NCBI RefSeq assembly: GCF_964340395.1 | Contig: NC_135568.1 | Location: 10,014,276-10,078,275, forward strand | Reading direction: 5' to 3' | DNA: 64,000 nt | Source: Glandiceps talaboti | Lineage: Eukaryota; Hemichordata; Enteropneusta; Spengelidae | Shown: piece after piece, positions 1 through 20,761 of the stretch | Numbering within the stretch: the stretch's first letter is position 1 | Layout of the letters: each line of letters starts with the position of its first letter | Notes under the pieces: model-generated | The model's input: only the letters and a program-made list of their open reading frames with translations | The model's database searches: none | Told to the model about the DNA's origin: nothing | Made by a program: the position numbers and the translations under genes

Positions 1-4744
<4,744 letters not shown>

Positions 4745-5060
4745 GAAACCTGACACAATTTAACGTCGTCTGGCGCGACAAAAATCTTTCTAACACTTCT
4801 CAACGAAAACCTTACGAACAGTGCTACGTTTTATCATCTCACTCGACACATATCTTTGTTTGTAAGATTGTTGTTGAGCCAGACGATAAAATGTAGCAAT
4901 GTTAGTGAGATTTATGTTAAGCCAGACGATAAGATGCAAGATTTGTGTTGAGCCAGACGATAAAATGTTGCGCCAGAGGATAAGATGCAAGATTTTTGTC
5001 GAGCCAGACGATAAAATGTAGCAATGTTACGGTAAGATTTGTGTGAGTCAGATGACGTTT
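4745..5060. repeat. 44-bp-unit inverted array, copy i (foldback-like)
   Basis: Starts with GAAACCTGACACAA, then about two plus-oriented copies of the unit (core CGTCTGGCTCAACAAAAATC...GCTACATTTTAT). From about 4,861 there are at least four copies in the opposite orientation (GAGCCAGACGATAAAATG). The centre of inversion is near 4,860. The same unit recurs at 7,221, 48,750 and 56,145. Confidence 0.85.
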
Positions 5061-5104
5061 TCTTTTATGTTTCGCGATTTTACTTGTAACTTTTCGATCA
5101 CACA

Positions 5105-5430
5105 ACGAACAATATATATTCACTAAAAATTGATAAATTACAAATATTTAGAAGGTGTAGATGGTGATTCTAGTAGATGCCGAGTAATTAGTAGTACAGT
5201 ATCAGGTTGGAATCGAGATTACGTTGGGCTACTGATTTTCGGGTGCGGACCTAAAACAATTTGAAGGGATTTACCGTATCATATTTTGTGTACAATCAGT
5301 CCAACAAAAAGTTGCAGATTTAAAAATTACGTCACAAATTGGTCTATGTGCCTTCAAGCTTAATTATATTACAATATGCATGAACAATACAATATGGTAA
5401 TTGGAGTAAAATAAACACATCACTTACACG
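5105..5430 (+). repeat. Element B, degenerate copy B3
   Basis: Shares ordered blocks with the better copy at 60,794 (AACAATATATATTCACT; a GGTGCGGACCTAAA block; a TACCGTATCATAT block). It is diverged, with no clear right end. Confidence 0.45.
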
Positions 5431-6057
5431 GATATTTCGATAACAAGGCTTCAGCTTCTAATTTACGAAGTGAGACTTACATGGCTACAATGATGAAAGT
5501 TGGTATTTGTTTCAAAGTACAACAACACAGGAAAACGTGAAAGTAACGTCCCATAAACATTGACGAGGACACGCTCACCCTCTTGGCCTGCAATGAGAAA
5601 GTCTGAATGGTAGACCGCATTTCGCAAATCATCAGAATCATCTGATGTCACGTGGTATATGTCAATCATAAACATAAGACACAAATTTAATGTACTTTGA
5701 GGTATGCAGATATGTTTTGTTCATTTTTCTTTATTTTCAAAAAAATAATCCATCGCGATTCAGGGCGCATGTATATGCTTTACCTCAAACAACTTTTCTG
5801 TAATAGTGGTCCGAGGCTTTTATTAGTGATACAGTTGCCATAGAGATAAAGCCAAGTATACGTAGCTGCTTTATTTTTCGTTAATTTTTACACGCTAAAA
5901 ATACACTGAAGTTTCACATGAAACTTTCCTATCATTCCTCTCATTAGCTAGTAATATTACTGTGTACACTGACTTGATGTCATTATGTACATAGTCTCCA
6001 AGGAGGTAAACACGATTTACTTGTTTGTCAAGAAATGTGTTTGTAGGGTTTGTCATT
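5431..6057. other. intergenic, no gene seen
   Basis: No gene, RNA or repeat recognised. Confidence 0.55.
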
Positions 6058-6058
6058 G

Positions 6059-6129
<71 letters not shown>

Positions 6130-6196
6130 AATATGACGGTGATGATGGTGATGATGATGATGATGATGATGATGATATGATGATGATGATGATGAT

Positions 6197-6232
<36 letters not shown>

Positions 6233-6265
6233 GTGATGGTGGTGGTGGTGGTGGTGGTGGTGGTG
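6058..6265. repeat. (GAT)n/(GGT)n microsatellite
   Basis: Imperfect ATG/GAT triplets changing to GGT triplets at the right end. It generates long poly-Ile, poly-His and poly-Ser frames that are not genes. Confidence 0.98.
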
Positions 6266-7220
6266 ACCACGATTGTTTTAAACCCTTATTTGGTATGTTT
6301 GTTAATGACGTAATGACGTACTTATGATCTAATCCGTCTGAATTTTCAGTCCCCGATAAGTAGCACAAAAACGATACACGGATGGGGGTGGGGGTAAATG
6401 GATGGAAACTGACTGTGGTGTCAGATGAAGAGGGAGGCAGAGAAGTACGACTTTGTAGGGGCGGGACATATCAAAGTCCCCCTGGGTATTCTGTTCTTAA
6501 AAATCACCAGCTTGAATCATCAATGTTGCGAATCACAATACTTGTACTAAAAACGCACAATAGCGTAGCCTGACTGCATATTTCATTGGTAACGCATAGG
6601 AGTTGGTGGTGCGTGGCATGTGACTTAGGGGACGAGTTTCCCACGATAAACGTTGACCCGAAGTACCGCCTTCTTCCCCGTTGCTATTCTCTACTCGGTT
6701 TACGGAATGCAGTACAAACAACATTTAGTGCATACGGATTGGTTTAGTTCAAAGAAAGAAAAAACAAACGTTTATTTATAGTGTCAGACAGGGGTTGTTA
6801 AATATGAATAGCCTATCAAGTAGAAAAAAAGTGGCGGTTCACGAGTTACTGTGGACTAGTTGTGAAATAGCTCCGAGTTCATTTGAGATATGAAGAACAA
6901 ACACTGTATGTATCTTCTTATCATACACCTTCGGTATAATTTCTCGGGGTTTTTATTGTGGGGGCGACGCAAAGATTCACAAAGTCGACGATCTCGCAGG
7001 ACATGTTGTCACGCGGGAATTCAGACGTTATCGTAAATCTCCTTTCAGTGAAAAGAAATGATATATTTTTTTTTTTAATTTTTGGCGAAATGTTGGAAAA
7101 TTTACAAGTAAGCAATTCGTTCAAATGTATTGATTTCAAAGATTTTTTTTCTTCAAATAAAAACGCCTGTGTTTCCAAAGCGTGCCCAAGTACAATAGCA
7201 GACAGTTAACCAGATTTGAA
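6266..7220. other. intergenic, no gene seen
   Basis: No convincing coding or RNA feature was seen. Short frames of 63-85 codons overlap on opposite strands. Confidence 0.55.
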
Positions 7221-7532
7221 CGTCGTCTGACTCGTTAAAAGAATTGCTACATTGTATCGTCTGGGTCAACAAAAATCTTACTAACAATGCTGCATTTCAT
7301 AGACTGGGTGACAAAATTTTACTACCCTAGCTACACTTCATTGTCTGGCACACAAAATTCTTCAAAATTCACAGACAAAGAAGAAACATATCGTCTGGTT
7401 TGTCAAATTTTTAAACGTTGCTACATTTAGTTGACTGGCTCGACAGAAATCGAGCTAACATTGCTACATTTTGTCGTCTGGCACACAGACGATTAAAATG
7501 TAAAAATTATCTAAAAAAAAGCCAGACGATAC
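7221..7532. repeat. 44-bp-unit inverted array, copy ii
   Basis: Five or more diverged plus-oriented copies of the CGTCTGGCTCAACAAAAATC unit with spacers. It closes with an inverted copy (AGCCAGACGATA) at about 7,520. More eroded than the copy at 48,750. Confidence 0.75.
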
Positions 7533-7884
7533 TGATTCTGCTTCAGGGTAACTGGCTTCCGTTGTAGATATGTTCTTTCAATGTTTTTGTAATATCTATT
7601 TTTTTAAATTATCAGAAATTTTTAATCCAGTACAGATTCAAGCCATACAATAACTGCTGTGATGTCATGACGACGAATTATTTCCCTATTGATAAATTAC
7701 ACGTACAGTAACGCCCTCACACTGTAACGACTATAATTATACAAACTAATTAAGTGAAACTGACAAATTAATTAATATATATTAGTATGTACACCCAATT
7801 CTGCTTTAGTGGCCATGAACGGTATATCATGAACCGATAGCAAAGTTGTATAGTGTCAATGATTGTGTTAGTAGCCTCGGCGTT

Positions 7885-8139
<255 letters not shown>

Positions 8140-8308
8140 GTTATACTAAATTAAGATGTAACCTTCCAATGGAGATGAAAAGTGTTAGAAAATACTGTAT
8201 GGCTGTACATTTTTTGAGCAGTATAATACAAAAATATTAAGTTTGTTCAAAGTGAAATAATCAACAAACATTGAAAGCAAACTGGTTGAATATCTCGCGT
8301 GATACTCT
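8140..8308 (+). repeat. repeat family C, copy 1 (flanks a CT tract)
   Basis: About 170 bp that aligns with 30,222-30,400. Shared landmarks in order: TAAGATGTAAC, GAAAAGTGT.AGAAAATACTG, AAAAATATT, GAAAGCAAACTGG and a terminal TGAT before CT repeats. Both copies border a CT microsatellite. Confidence 0.75.
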
Positions 8309-9725
<1,417 letters not shown>

Positions 9726-10064
9726 TGTGGGAAGAATAAGAGCAGGAGAGGAAAAGGGGGGAGAACGGGGGGCAAGATGGGAGGGGAGAAAGAAAAGAAG
9801 AGGTGAAGGAGAGGAAGTGGGGGAAGGGGGTGGTTTAGTTGAGAAGTAGGAAAGCATGAGGGAAGATGGGATAAGAGAAGGGGTGAGGATGGGAGGGGAA
9901 GGGGAGGGTGAGGAGGAGGAGGAGTAGAAGGCGGAAAGGAGAGAAATGGGAGCGGGAGAAGGGGAAGAACGATGTGCTGGGTGGAAACGAAAAGGAATGG
10001 TTTGTTTATGGAAGAACCGAAATAGAGAGAGGTGACAGGAGAAACGGCCGGGGGGGGGGGGGGG
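9726..10064. repeat. purine-rich G/A tract ending in a G run
   Basis: About 210 bp of almost pure purine (GGGGA, GAGGA blocks). It is followed by mixed sequence and a 15-base G run at about 10,050-10,064. The Pro/Ser-rich minus-strand frames here are compositional. Confidence 0.85.
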
Positions 10065-11464
10065 TATTGAAAAAGGGAAGATTTGCTTAGTACGGATGGG
10101 CAACTAAGGAATGAATGAATATCGCGAATCATCCATTGAGACCAAAACTCTGGCTTTACGTATTACATTTTGTATTTCATACTGTGAAAATTAACCATGC
10201 ACATTTCGCCATAGTGTGTACAATTACGAACTAGCTTATGTCAATAATTTTTTTTTATTTTGTCCGAATATTTCCTTGAAATAAAAGCAATCTACTGGTG
10301 CCAAAAAAGGTAGGTCAAGTAAAACATGTACAAAGTGACAGCGTGAAAAAAAAACAGTTGTATAGTTGTGTAGAAAATGACAATATTCGTCAATTCAAAT
10401 AAAAGAATTACAATGTACCATCAAATATGGATATAGAAATGCAGAAAGCAGTACAACCGGTTCACTCGCTGGGTAGACTGTGTACCTGTCTCTTTAAGTG
10501 CGTTGAGGGCGCTGTTTTATGTAGTTTTGCGTGCCATGGGCCTTAACTACCAGGCTTTGATGTTGATCCATACGAATAGGGGCGGGAACTCCAGTGACCA
10601 TCTGTAACCTAGGAAGTCGCCAATTTTAAACTTGAATAAATCTATTGAGGCACGTTGCTTGAATCATGACGTACTTTGATAGAACACTCACTTAAGTTTT
10701 ACCCTGCAGGGGGTCCCTCCTGAGACAATAGTATCACTTTGCAACAGAAGGTGTCGGCTAAACCCAATTTGAGAAATATACCCTGAATTTTCGTTTATTC
10801 TCTTAATTTTTCCCAGTGACAAATGAGTTGGCAAAAGTCACTTTAATTTTCACTCATTAACATCTTTTCGTACTTTGATTTTATCACTTAACTCATCCCC
10901 CAATCAGCTTAATTTATCCGTATCCTATTAATTTAAGATGATTTCATATGGCGCCAATTTCGACGCAGACGACAAAAAATTCCCGCCTTTTTCTCTCCGG
11001 GTAAAACGGTATGCACAGAGATTTCTAGAATTGGCCTTCACAATAAGAGAAGTCTTGAAAACACGATTTTCTACTTTACCGAAATGTCTGCGCCCATGGT
11101 ACAAAGGAAAGTTCACTATTTTTTAGTTGCGTATACCGTTCAACTGGGACATATCTTCTACCCAGAGAGATCTTCGTAACGTGACCCCGCGTGATGGAAA
11201 TCCTATAAAGTGCTGTAGTGAATACATCCGACGAGTTATTCAAAAATGTAAATTTACGATCAAAGCTGAGATATTTTGAGCAAAAGGCTAGCGATTCTTT
11301 CCGTGTCCACCTTCATGACGCGAGTTAGCGAGTGGACATAAATTGCAGGCAGGGGGAGTGGCTTGTGTTCATAGAAGTTCAGTGCGTGAAAAAAATTGAC
11401 CCTCCCCCCCAAGACCTTGCATAAAATTTGTCTCCATCCCCTGTTATCGGAATATGTATACACG
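10065..11464. other. intergenic, scattered repeat fragments
   Basis: No gene. At 10,488-10,525 a CTTTAAG...GAGGGCGCTGTT fragment resembles one at 11,795-11,820 (CTTTAAG...GGGCGCCACC), consistent with relics of a common short element. An ACATCAAAG motif on the minus strand lies near 10,555. Confidence 0.5.
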
Positions 11465-11504
11465 GTTGTTTGTTTGTTTGTTTGTTTGTTTGTTTGTTTG
11501 TTTG
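11465..11504. repeat. (GTTT)n microsatellite
   Basis: Ten GTTT tetranucleotides followed by a short GATT run. Confidence 0.95.
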
Positions 11505-13506
11505 ATAGATTGATTGATTGGTTTCTTGTTTGTTGTTTATCGGTTGTTTGCCCTTTGTTATGGGGTGGGGTGGGTGGATAATTTTTGTTGTATTTTTGCA
11601 AAGTACTGGACGAAATGAAGCACAACTTACTGTCTCTTGTATAGCTGAAACCAATTAATCATACAGGGTCTGATGACGTAATTTAGTGCACGTTTACTGA
11701 AATGTTGACGACACCTCAATAAATGTCGTCAACTGAACGAACAACGTCGCCCAAAACACAATGTTCACCCGAATAAACAACTCTTGTGTACGTGTCGCTT
11801 TAAGCCTTTAAGGGCGCCACCATCTGTTTAAGATGTAATTACATAAACTTACAAGAGATGAATGTCTGAAACAATAGATAACATCTAACGTAAAACTAAT
11901 TTACAAAATATATTTTTTTTAAACATTTGATTTATTTAAATATAGTCCTCTCAATCGTCTAGCCCATTGAGCTCGTTTCCCAAGTTTCCCTCTGTTTGTG
12001 GAGGGGCGGGGGAGTGGAAGAAGAGGAGGAGGAAGGGAGGGGAATGGGTTAGGAAAAATCAGTTTGATTGAATAATTTCTCCACTGATTGGGGCCAGTTA
12101 ATTTAGTTTTATGAATTCTCCTTAGATTTGAAGCCAATATTTTGTACCAATAGTTTCAAGCGTGTCTCTTAAATATTTTTATTATCGCTATAAAGAAATG
12201 ACAAACTTGCCTCTTTTCTTTCATGCGAGATGAAGGTCATACGATTTGTAAAATACATGCTCTTTCTTCTTCATTTGATGGAGTGTTATGTTGATTTGAT
12301 TATGTCGTCACGGTGACGCTTCGGTGGGTTTCGGTAACGCTTCGGTAGTTTTCGGTGACGCTTCGGTGAGATATTTCACATTTACTTGTCGAATTGTACG
12401 CCATGGTCATGCTACACAGCCGTGTCTACAAGCAGAAAACAAAAAGAAGCGAGAAATTAATACCTCTCACTTTCAATTAATTTAATAATCTAGTCACCTA
12501 AACTAATTTATTGCCAATATATTTACTCGTCGCGGTCGAGAAATTGATGAAGCAATCACCGAGGGACATGTTGACTTGGGATGGACGGGAAAATGAATTT
12601 GATCACGCCAAGACATCCCAAACCACAGAGCATATGAACAAGTAAAAGAACAATCTCATATTGAACAATCCATGCTTTATTAAGCAAAGTAGACTCATGA
12701 ATATTATTAGGAGCTAGCCAATTTACACCATATTTTCTTGCTTTGATTGAGGGAGTAATAATTTTGGCGCCGATTCATATTACGAAGGGCGGAACTTTTA
12801 TGTGAAAATATTGGCTACATTAACCCAGCCACGGGGTAAATAGTGTTAATAGCGTTATACTGTGAGTCACAAGCGCCCGCTAACCTCTATCTCCTACAAA
12901 ATGTAGCATACCCATGTCGTCAACTGTATTGTTAGTATGATGTTCATTTCATGCATATCTATCTGATACTGTATTGCAGGATTCATTTCGCGCCAAAATT
13001 ATTGGGCGAAAAATCGTCTCCCATTAAATTTTTGACTCATTTAAAAAGTATTTTATACTAATTTTATAGAAATAAACCTTTGTATAACACAGTGTGAAAA
13101 TTAGGGATTAAAAGTCATCCGATTGCAAAGAAAATTGATAAAGTTGAATCACCATGTTTTGACCACGTATCCTTTGATAGACGAAAACCATTGTTATAGT
13201 ATCTGTTTAACTTACTGATTCATTATGACGTTATTTTAGACATACTTGTCAGAAAATAAACCTGTGCAAATCAGTGTCAAACTTTTGGATTAAAAATCAT
13301 CTAATTGCAAAAAAAAATGGGTCAACTTGAGTCACCCTATTTTGACCATATTATGTCTTTTAATAAACGAGCTAACACGAGTGAATCATCAAATTTGCTT
13401 TGCACAAAAAGGTGCAATGATAAAGTCATTTGTGTCGAGAATTAAAGCAGAAGTAACATTTATCTCGTTCTGAATTTCTTTGTTATTTAATAGAGGTTAG
13501 AAAGGC
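11505..13506. other. intergenic, no gene seen
   Basis: Near 12,305-12,370 a GACGCTTCGGT motif occurs three times in about 60 bp. No coding evidence. Confidence 0.5.
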
Positions 13507-13530
13507 AGAGAGAGAGGGAGGAGAGAGAGG

Positions 13531-13597
<67 letters not shown>

Positions 13598-13637
13598 AGA
13601 GATAGTAGAGAGTGAGAAGAGAGAGATAGAGAGAGAG

Positions 13638-13674
<37 letters not shown>

Positions 13675-13741
13675 TAGAGAGAGAGGGGAGAGATAGAGAG
13701 AGAGGGGGAGGGGAGGGAGAGAGAGAGAAAGAGAGAGAGAA
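13507..13741. repeat. imperfect (GA)n microsatellite
   Basis: GA repeats broken by GGGA and GATA blocks, about 235 bp. Confidence 0.97.
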
Positions 13742-16439
13742 GTGTCTGCAATGTATATAAATAAGAGAAAAATAACTAAGTCAATGTGATTCAACTTGAC
13801 TCATAGCAGTGACAAATGTTGTTACTTTTGAATAACAATGGAAGCATCGATCACCAACCAATTAAACTGTAAATCTTCTCTGGCAAATCAGATAACGTTA
13901 TTCTATAACTTTATTATCCCTCACGGGGAAATTTGTCTTTCAACAACACAGAAAAAATCATACATATAATCTTACACATTAAAATACCAAGAACAACAGA
14001 AGTGCGAAGACATTGAAAACTGAGTAAAAGATTGTATAAAAACAGACACACACTTCCTTTACTTTAGTGCATTCTCTGGTTAAGTATTCTGATGGCAGAG
14101 GGTACATACCTGAGCCGAGCATGACGTGTCCTCAAGGATAAAATTCTATACTTGCGACCCAAGGGAAGCATCTCAAAATACTGAACTGACGCGTGGGAAG
14201 GGTAATGTTTGTGGCTTTAACAAATGCAATAATTCCATACAATAATTTCATGCTTTACATTCTAAAATATAACACTCCTAAATAAGGATTCTAAGTAAGA
14301 TTTTATAACAACCCCGACCACCAAAAAGTGGTACATATACATAAGCTTAGACCACGGTGGTCTATCTGAGCACAGCCAAACATAGACCCTCAACCAACGG
14401 TGGAGCGTCTATGAGACTAGTAACTTGTTCATGGTCTGAGACATAACCCAGCATCTGGTGGTAAATTAAGTCTAGCAACGAAAGGTGTAAAACGATACAG
14501 TCTATTGTTACTAAAGGTGTGAAATACTATTTGTTGCTCACTTTATTCATAAACATCGTTCTTTGTTATTTCTAAGAAAGCTTCTTCAAAAAGTGTCAAA
14601 ATGCACATTCTTCTGGTAGATACTAATGGGAAACCACAAACAAGTAAGAATTACTTGTCTGTTTGGAAACGAACCAAAAACAGTATAAGCTTAATTACTC
14701 TAAGCAAAAACGAAGCAACGACGTTATTTTCTCATACTAAACAAAAAACAACCGGTAAAATAAACATGAAAAAATCAGTCCGAGTCGTAAAATAAGTGCA
14801 CTATTTTACAAAATACCAAACGGTTGTGCTATGGAGATGTTACCATTTTATTCCTTGTATAATTTTCGATAACAGTGGGTTCCTGATTTTGTTTGTAATA
14901 TCAATAATATCAATTGCTTTGTTTATAATATCAATAATGAAGCACACATATAGACATGTACTACATGTTAGTTAACAACTCGCATATTTTCTCTGTCGTC
15001 GGGTGGACTTCACTCCCATCCAATCGTCATTGGATTCCTTCTCTTCTTTTGTTACATGTATTTCCCCCAAATATTAAGTATTCAGTTCTCCACGCACCAT
15101 CATGTAGCAGTATATTCGAACGATTAGGTTCATAATCTCTTCCTTGGGCCGATCCAGTCTCGTCTCGACAAGTGCAAATTGAGAGCGAACTGGCAGGTGT
15201 AAAGGACAGCTATTTATTGCTCACATAACATGGTGTCCGGCATGTCCCCTTAAGGTTAAACATGTAAGCCTAGGCGTTAGAGAGCGTCTCTACTTCAAAC
15301 CAACCACTGAAAATAATCACAACGCAGTCTCTTTCATCTAAAATTTCATCATCTTGAGCATGACACAAAAGCATAAAATATCGCTTTTTATGTGACAATG
15401 ATGGAATATCCCCTACCGATCCACACGCCCATCGACAATATTTCTATATTAGAGAATAAAAAGTCAGCCAAGATTGAATAAATGACATTGATAAGTTACC
15501 TTTACAGATGCACTCAACCGTCCTTTCAAACTCAGGGAAAACCAACAAACCGAGAAATTCGTTTGTATTTCCCCACTTTTACCTTATTGTTCATTTTTGG
15601 AATTAAATTTCGTAAAGCATGGCCTAAATATGTAATTCAATAAAAAAAGGTGAGGTATTCTGCCTGTTTCTTTTGTTACGGAGTGACACGTAGTGAGAAG
15701 TCAATATTTGCAACAGCAACTTGGGTTTATGTGACTTTACTAGTATTGTGTGGTTTATACCACAAAGCCACTCAAATACACAAAATTCAGCACTCGTTAC
15801 GAATCTCATCTCTTACAGATACTGAAACGGTATGCATAGAATTCAGAAGTTTTTATAGCATAGCATAGCTGTATCGAAATTTCAGAAATTTGACCGTTTC
15901 ATGCCAATATTTAGATCACTGTCGTCCTTGATACGATTACGCGATCCAGGTGAAAGTATATATGCACAATGTCTGTTTTGTTTTAGCTAATATGTTTTTA
16001 CTCGCCAGCACCTAGATTTGCATGCCTTTTATGACGTTAGAATGGAGACGGTTTTTAAGGTATAGTTTTAGTGTTGTTATTTTTTAAATGTCTGTTCCGT
16101 GTCTTGGCTACCGTATCCTTTTAGGACGATCGTAGAGTGACCGGGAGACCCACGTGTGTGACGTAGTTGTGACGTAGTTGTGACGTAGTTGTTACCCAGG
16201 ATCAACCATTTCGGATTACACGTTGGTACACTTATGATGAGTTTCGTTTCAGATATGTGTTGATATTTTAGTTAATTATTTGTCATTCATATCTGTTATG
16301 TTTGTGAGTGTTGATATATGTTTTTTCTTTGTTGTTGACTTTTTGTTTGTGTGTTTGTCTTTTGTTTATCGTGAACTCAACCAAGTAGGCCCGGTCCCTT
16401 AGAACATAGGCACTGAAAAGCACTGACTGAACTAAGGCG
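13742..16439. other. intergenic, no gene seen
   Basis: No convincing gene. A triple GTGACGTAGTT repeat sits at about 16,157-16,192. The remainder appears unique. Confidence 0.5.
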
Positions 16440-16498
16440 TGTGTCGATGTGTGTGTGTGTGTGTGTGTGTATGTGTGCGTGTGTGCGTGCGCGCGCGC

Positions 16499-16527
<29 letters not shown>
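16440..16527. repeat. (GT)n microsatellite
   Basis: GT/GC alternating tract with a short GCGCGCGC core that could favour Z-DNA. Confidence 0.95.
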
Positions 16528-16530
<3 letters not shown>

Positions 16531-17742
16531 CATATGTATGTTTCTGTGTTTGCGTGTATGTATGTGGTACACTATGTTGTGCGCCCTCATATATGTACAA
16601 GCTTATCTTTCGTTTTTATTTCGTTCTTTTGTTTTCATTGTGACCATGTCGATGAATTTCATAATGTCGAATTTATCTTCTTATTTGATGTCTTGGTAAA
16701 ATTTGGTTTCCATGGAAATTGTTTCAGATTAGTTTAGACAATCTATGGTAATTTTGATAATGTTATATGTTAAGGGGTCAGCTGGCTTGATTCAAATTAA
16801 AAGGGAGGGTGTTCAGCAAAGGGTACCAGTCCCCCATCTTCCTTTCACTTCCTATTAGTCGTAGGAATACTATACTGAAAGAAGAATTAATTTTAAGGCA
16901 AAAAATTGAAGGAATCGTTCAAAACGTAATTATCACCTAGCTGTAAGTGACATGCAGATTTACATAATGAAATCGACGTTCAACTAATTTACAAGACTGA
17001 AAGATCAGCCGTTGATGGCGCACTTCTCATCCCTGGGATGTACAAGATAGATGAATATGGTAAACTGGCCAGGCTTTGAAGATAAAACCACCAGTCTCCT
17101 CTACGACAACTGTACAACACGTGCATTAATTAATACTGCCATTTAATTCTAACTCCACCAAAAATTCCATGCTATCAAATCATGGGGGGGGGGGACTAAG
17201 TGAGAGTACTTTTGGAGGAAAACCAACTAAATATTTCGAGGGTATTGAACTATTCTATGGAGTGGTAATATTTGAAAGGGTAAAATATTGAGACTTTTGT
17301 AAAAACTCAACTTTGATTACATCCATCCATCTGTAACTTTATACTTTTGTGATTATTACGTTAGTTTCAAATTGAAGCATTCGTATGTAACTTCAACTGA
17401 TACTAAAACATGTAGCGTCGAATGTATTGTCAAAAGTTACAAAGTCGTAGAAGTCATATTTCGAAAGATGGACTTAACTTGACACTGTAATGCAAAGCTC
17501 TTAATTTAAAAGCTGAGTCGTTGCGAGAGGGCGCTATTCAAATAGCATCACTTGTCGACTGACTGCTACACTACACTGCGTGACGACTCAGAGGTGAAGG
17601 TAAATATAACCGTAAATGCGTCGGTGTATGAACGGGAAACTTCAATGCAATAACAACAATAACAAAAACAACAACGGTGTTGTCGACCTCGAAGATCGCC
17701 ACTACTGTAGCCAAAGTATTCATCTCAAGAAAACGTGCAAAT
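16528..17742. other. intergenic, no gene seen
   Basis: Nothing recognised apart from a short G run near 17,185. Confidence 0.5.
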
Positions 17743-18561
<819 letters not shown>

Positions 18562-18630
18562 ACATGTATGTATGTATGTATGTATGTATGTATGTGTGTG
18601 TGTGTATGTATGTATGTATGTATGTATGTA

Positions 18631-18661
<31 letters not shown>

Positions 18662-18865
18662 ATGTATGTATGTATGTGTGTGTGTATGTATGTATGTATG
18701 TATGTATGTATGTATGTTTATGTATGTATGTATGTATGTATGTATGTATGTATGTATGTATGTATGTATGTATGTATGTATGTATGTATGTATGTATGTA
18801 TGTATGTATGTATGTATGTATGTATGTATGTATGTATGTATGTATGTATGTATGTATGTATGTAT
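18562..18865. repeat. (TATG)n tetranucleotide array
   Basis: About 300 bp of TATG units with three short TG interludes in the first half, then long and nearly pure. All three plus frames stay open because TATG repeats contain no stop codon. Confidence 0.98.
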
Positions 18866-19980
18866 TTATTTGTCTAAGTGTATTTGTTTTTACCAACTTC
18901 TCACGATGAGGCTAAGGACACAAGAACAGTTCGATGTGGATGTATGAATAGAAGTACCAACTACATTGTACATTGCCGTAATGTGATTCTGCTCCACCCT
19001 GTGTATACTCATCTCTATGTAATCACTTCAAAGTGCGCCGCCCATGCTAATTATACGGTTAACAAAAGATCATGTCTAAATAGTTACGGACAATGGGCAA
19101 TAATCAACGTCGTGCTGGCAGGCGAACACCGCCAACAAATACATCTATCAGTACATTTCATTTTTGTACTGGAATAAAGTTCTCCTTCTATATTTGTCAT
19201 GCATGAAAATTGTCATTTAAACTTGATGGTTGAAGTTCCATATATGAAAGAGATGTAAATAACAGAACTGATTTTTTTCTGAATGTACCATATACGTATG
19301 CACCTATGTTGTGTAACACAAGGGCAACACAAGTACACAAACATATGACGCACTACAGTCAGCTATGACCCCTTATTACGATACCTTGCTTTGCTGCGAG
19401 TTGCATGACTGTCACGGTTTTGAACATATATGAAAATTTAGACTGTAAGCTTTATTTCCAAAAACTGTCTCGGGATAGAAATCGCTTGCTACCAACCGCC
19501 ACCTGTCACTCTTGATAGATTTGAAGGTATTTACTCGTTTTTAGAGGACACTATATTATAGTATCGTAGTGTTTACCGATTATGTAAGTGAGGAACGCAT
19601 TTAGGGTACAGTCTATGTTTAGGCTAATTATAGCAAAATCTGTTAATTGCAACGCACAAAAATGGTCATTTCAACGACTCAACATTTTACATATGGAAGG
19701 GGTAGCTTAGATATGGAAGGGGTAGCTTATCAAAGTTACATGGAAGTCCCAGATATAGGTTATACCTTCGTCTAGCGCCGAAGGGGCTACGGGAGTTAAT
19801 GTCTCGAAGATATACACTGTAAAATGGCAGGTAAACTCGTTATTGTTTTACACACTTACTAAATACACTAGCACGTATTTCCTAAATCTTTGCAAGTATA
19901 TGTTACCCACTTTTGAAAAAAGTCTTGGTTTCACAAGTCTCGTTTTACTTTTCACTAGCTAAATCCAGCAACGGAGTCAT
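18866..19980. other. intergenic, one GCCGCC-type site
   Basis: No gene. TTCAAAGTGCGCCGCC at about 19,029-19,042 matches similar motifs at 22,054 and 24,310, all within the region upstream of Sp5. Confidence 0.5.
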
Positions 19981-20275
19981 GCGGCAGCGGCAAAGATCAA
20001 AGGTTAAGTTCACTGTCAATCAGGCTTTTATTTTTTATTTAGTAGGGATGGAGAAGGTTGGAAGGTTTGTCTTGGGATCCCAACATCAGAGAATGCCGCC
20101 TTCCTCGTCAGAGTGCATATTAGCACATCATTATGACTCTCTATTCATACCAACATCAAAGCTCTCACCGCCTAGTGTCAATCACACAAGAGGTGTAAAT
20201 GGGTCCCGCTTTTCTTTAAAAAAGGTTCTAGCCACAAGTTTTTCACAGTTTGTCTGAAATTTATGCATATCATGT
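19981..20275 (+). promoter_or_regulatory. Sp5-upstream module A: TCF-type, GCCGCC and TGTCAATCA sites
   Basis: Seen in order: AGATCAAAGG (19,994-20,003), CTGTCAATCA (20,013-20,022), GCCGCC (20,095-20,100), ACATCAAAG (20,153-20,161), CACCGCC (20,166-20,172), TGTCAATCAC (20,176-20,185). ATCAAAG is the core TCF/LEF HMG site, GCCGCC resembles the invertebrate TCF helper site, and TGTCAATCA reads TGATTGACA in reverse (Pbx/Meis-type). The unit aligns over most of its length with module C (22,938-23,200). Enhancer function is inferred from motif content and position upstream of Sp5. Confidence 0.5.
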
Positions 20276-20610
20276 ACGTTGTGACTAAAATGCTTGAACG
20301 CTATCTAAAATTGAAAAGAGAACAGCATGAATAGGGTAGAACACCAGGAAATTTTTGTTCAAATCGTATTACCAGTTCACAGGTAATAAAAAAAATACAA
20401 TATCAAGGAGGGGAGGGTGGGGAGGGGGGAAGACTATTTTCACATCCGTAAATTCAGAAACAAAGTGCTGACTGTCGAAGACAAGCTATCGTTTGTTTTA
20501 AAAACACGGTATGGTCAAATGTACAGGAACTTTATATTATATAGTTTTGCATTTTTAACATTGTTCATGTCTACTTCGTGACCGCTTGCTAGCCTCTGTA
20601 TAACATGACG

Positions 20611-20761
20611 TAGCCTACATGTAGGCTCGAAGGACTACCGATACCATTATCTCTATCTTAGCTATCGCAACTGATTTTGAATTTGCGAAAATTGAAAATG
20701 TCAGTTTGGATAGTGGAATAATGTAAAGTAGCGATAGTCCTTCAAGTCTACATGTAGGCTA
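20611..20761. mobile_element. MITE-like inverted-repeat element
   Basis: The 33-bp left end (TAGCCTACATGTAGGCTCGA...) and the right end are inverted copies differing at about five positions. Length 151 bp. TAGGATAGCGCA..AGTAGCGAT is repeated directly just to the right, to about 20,870. No coding capacity. Confidence 0.7.
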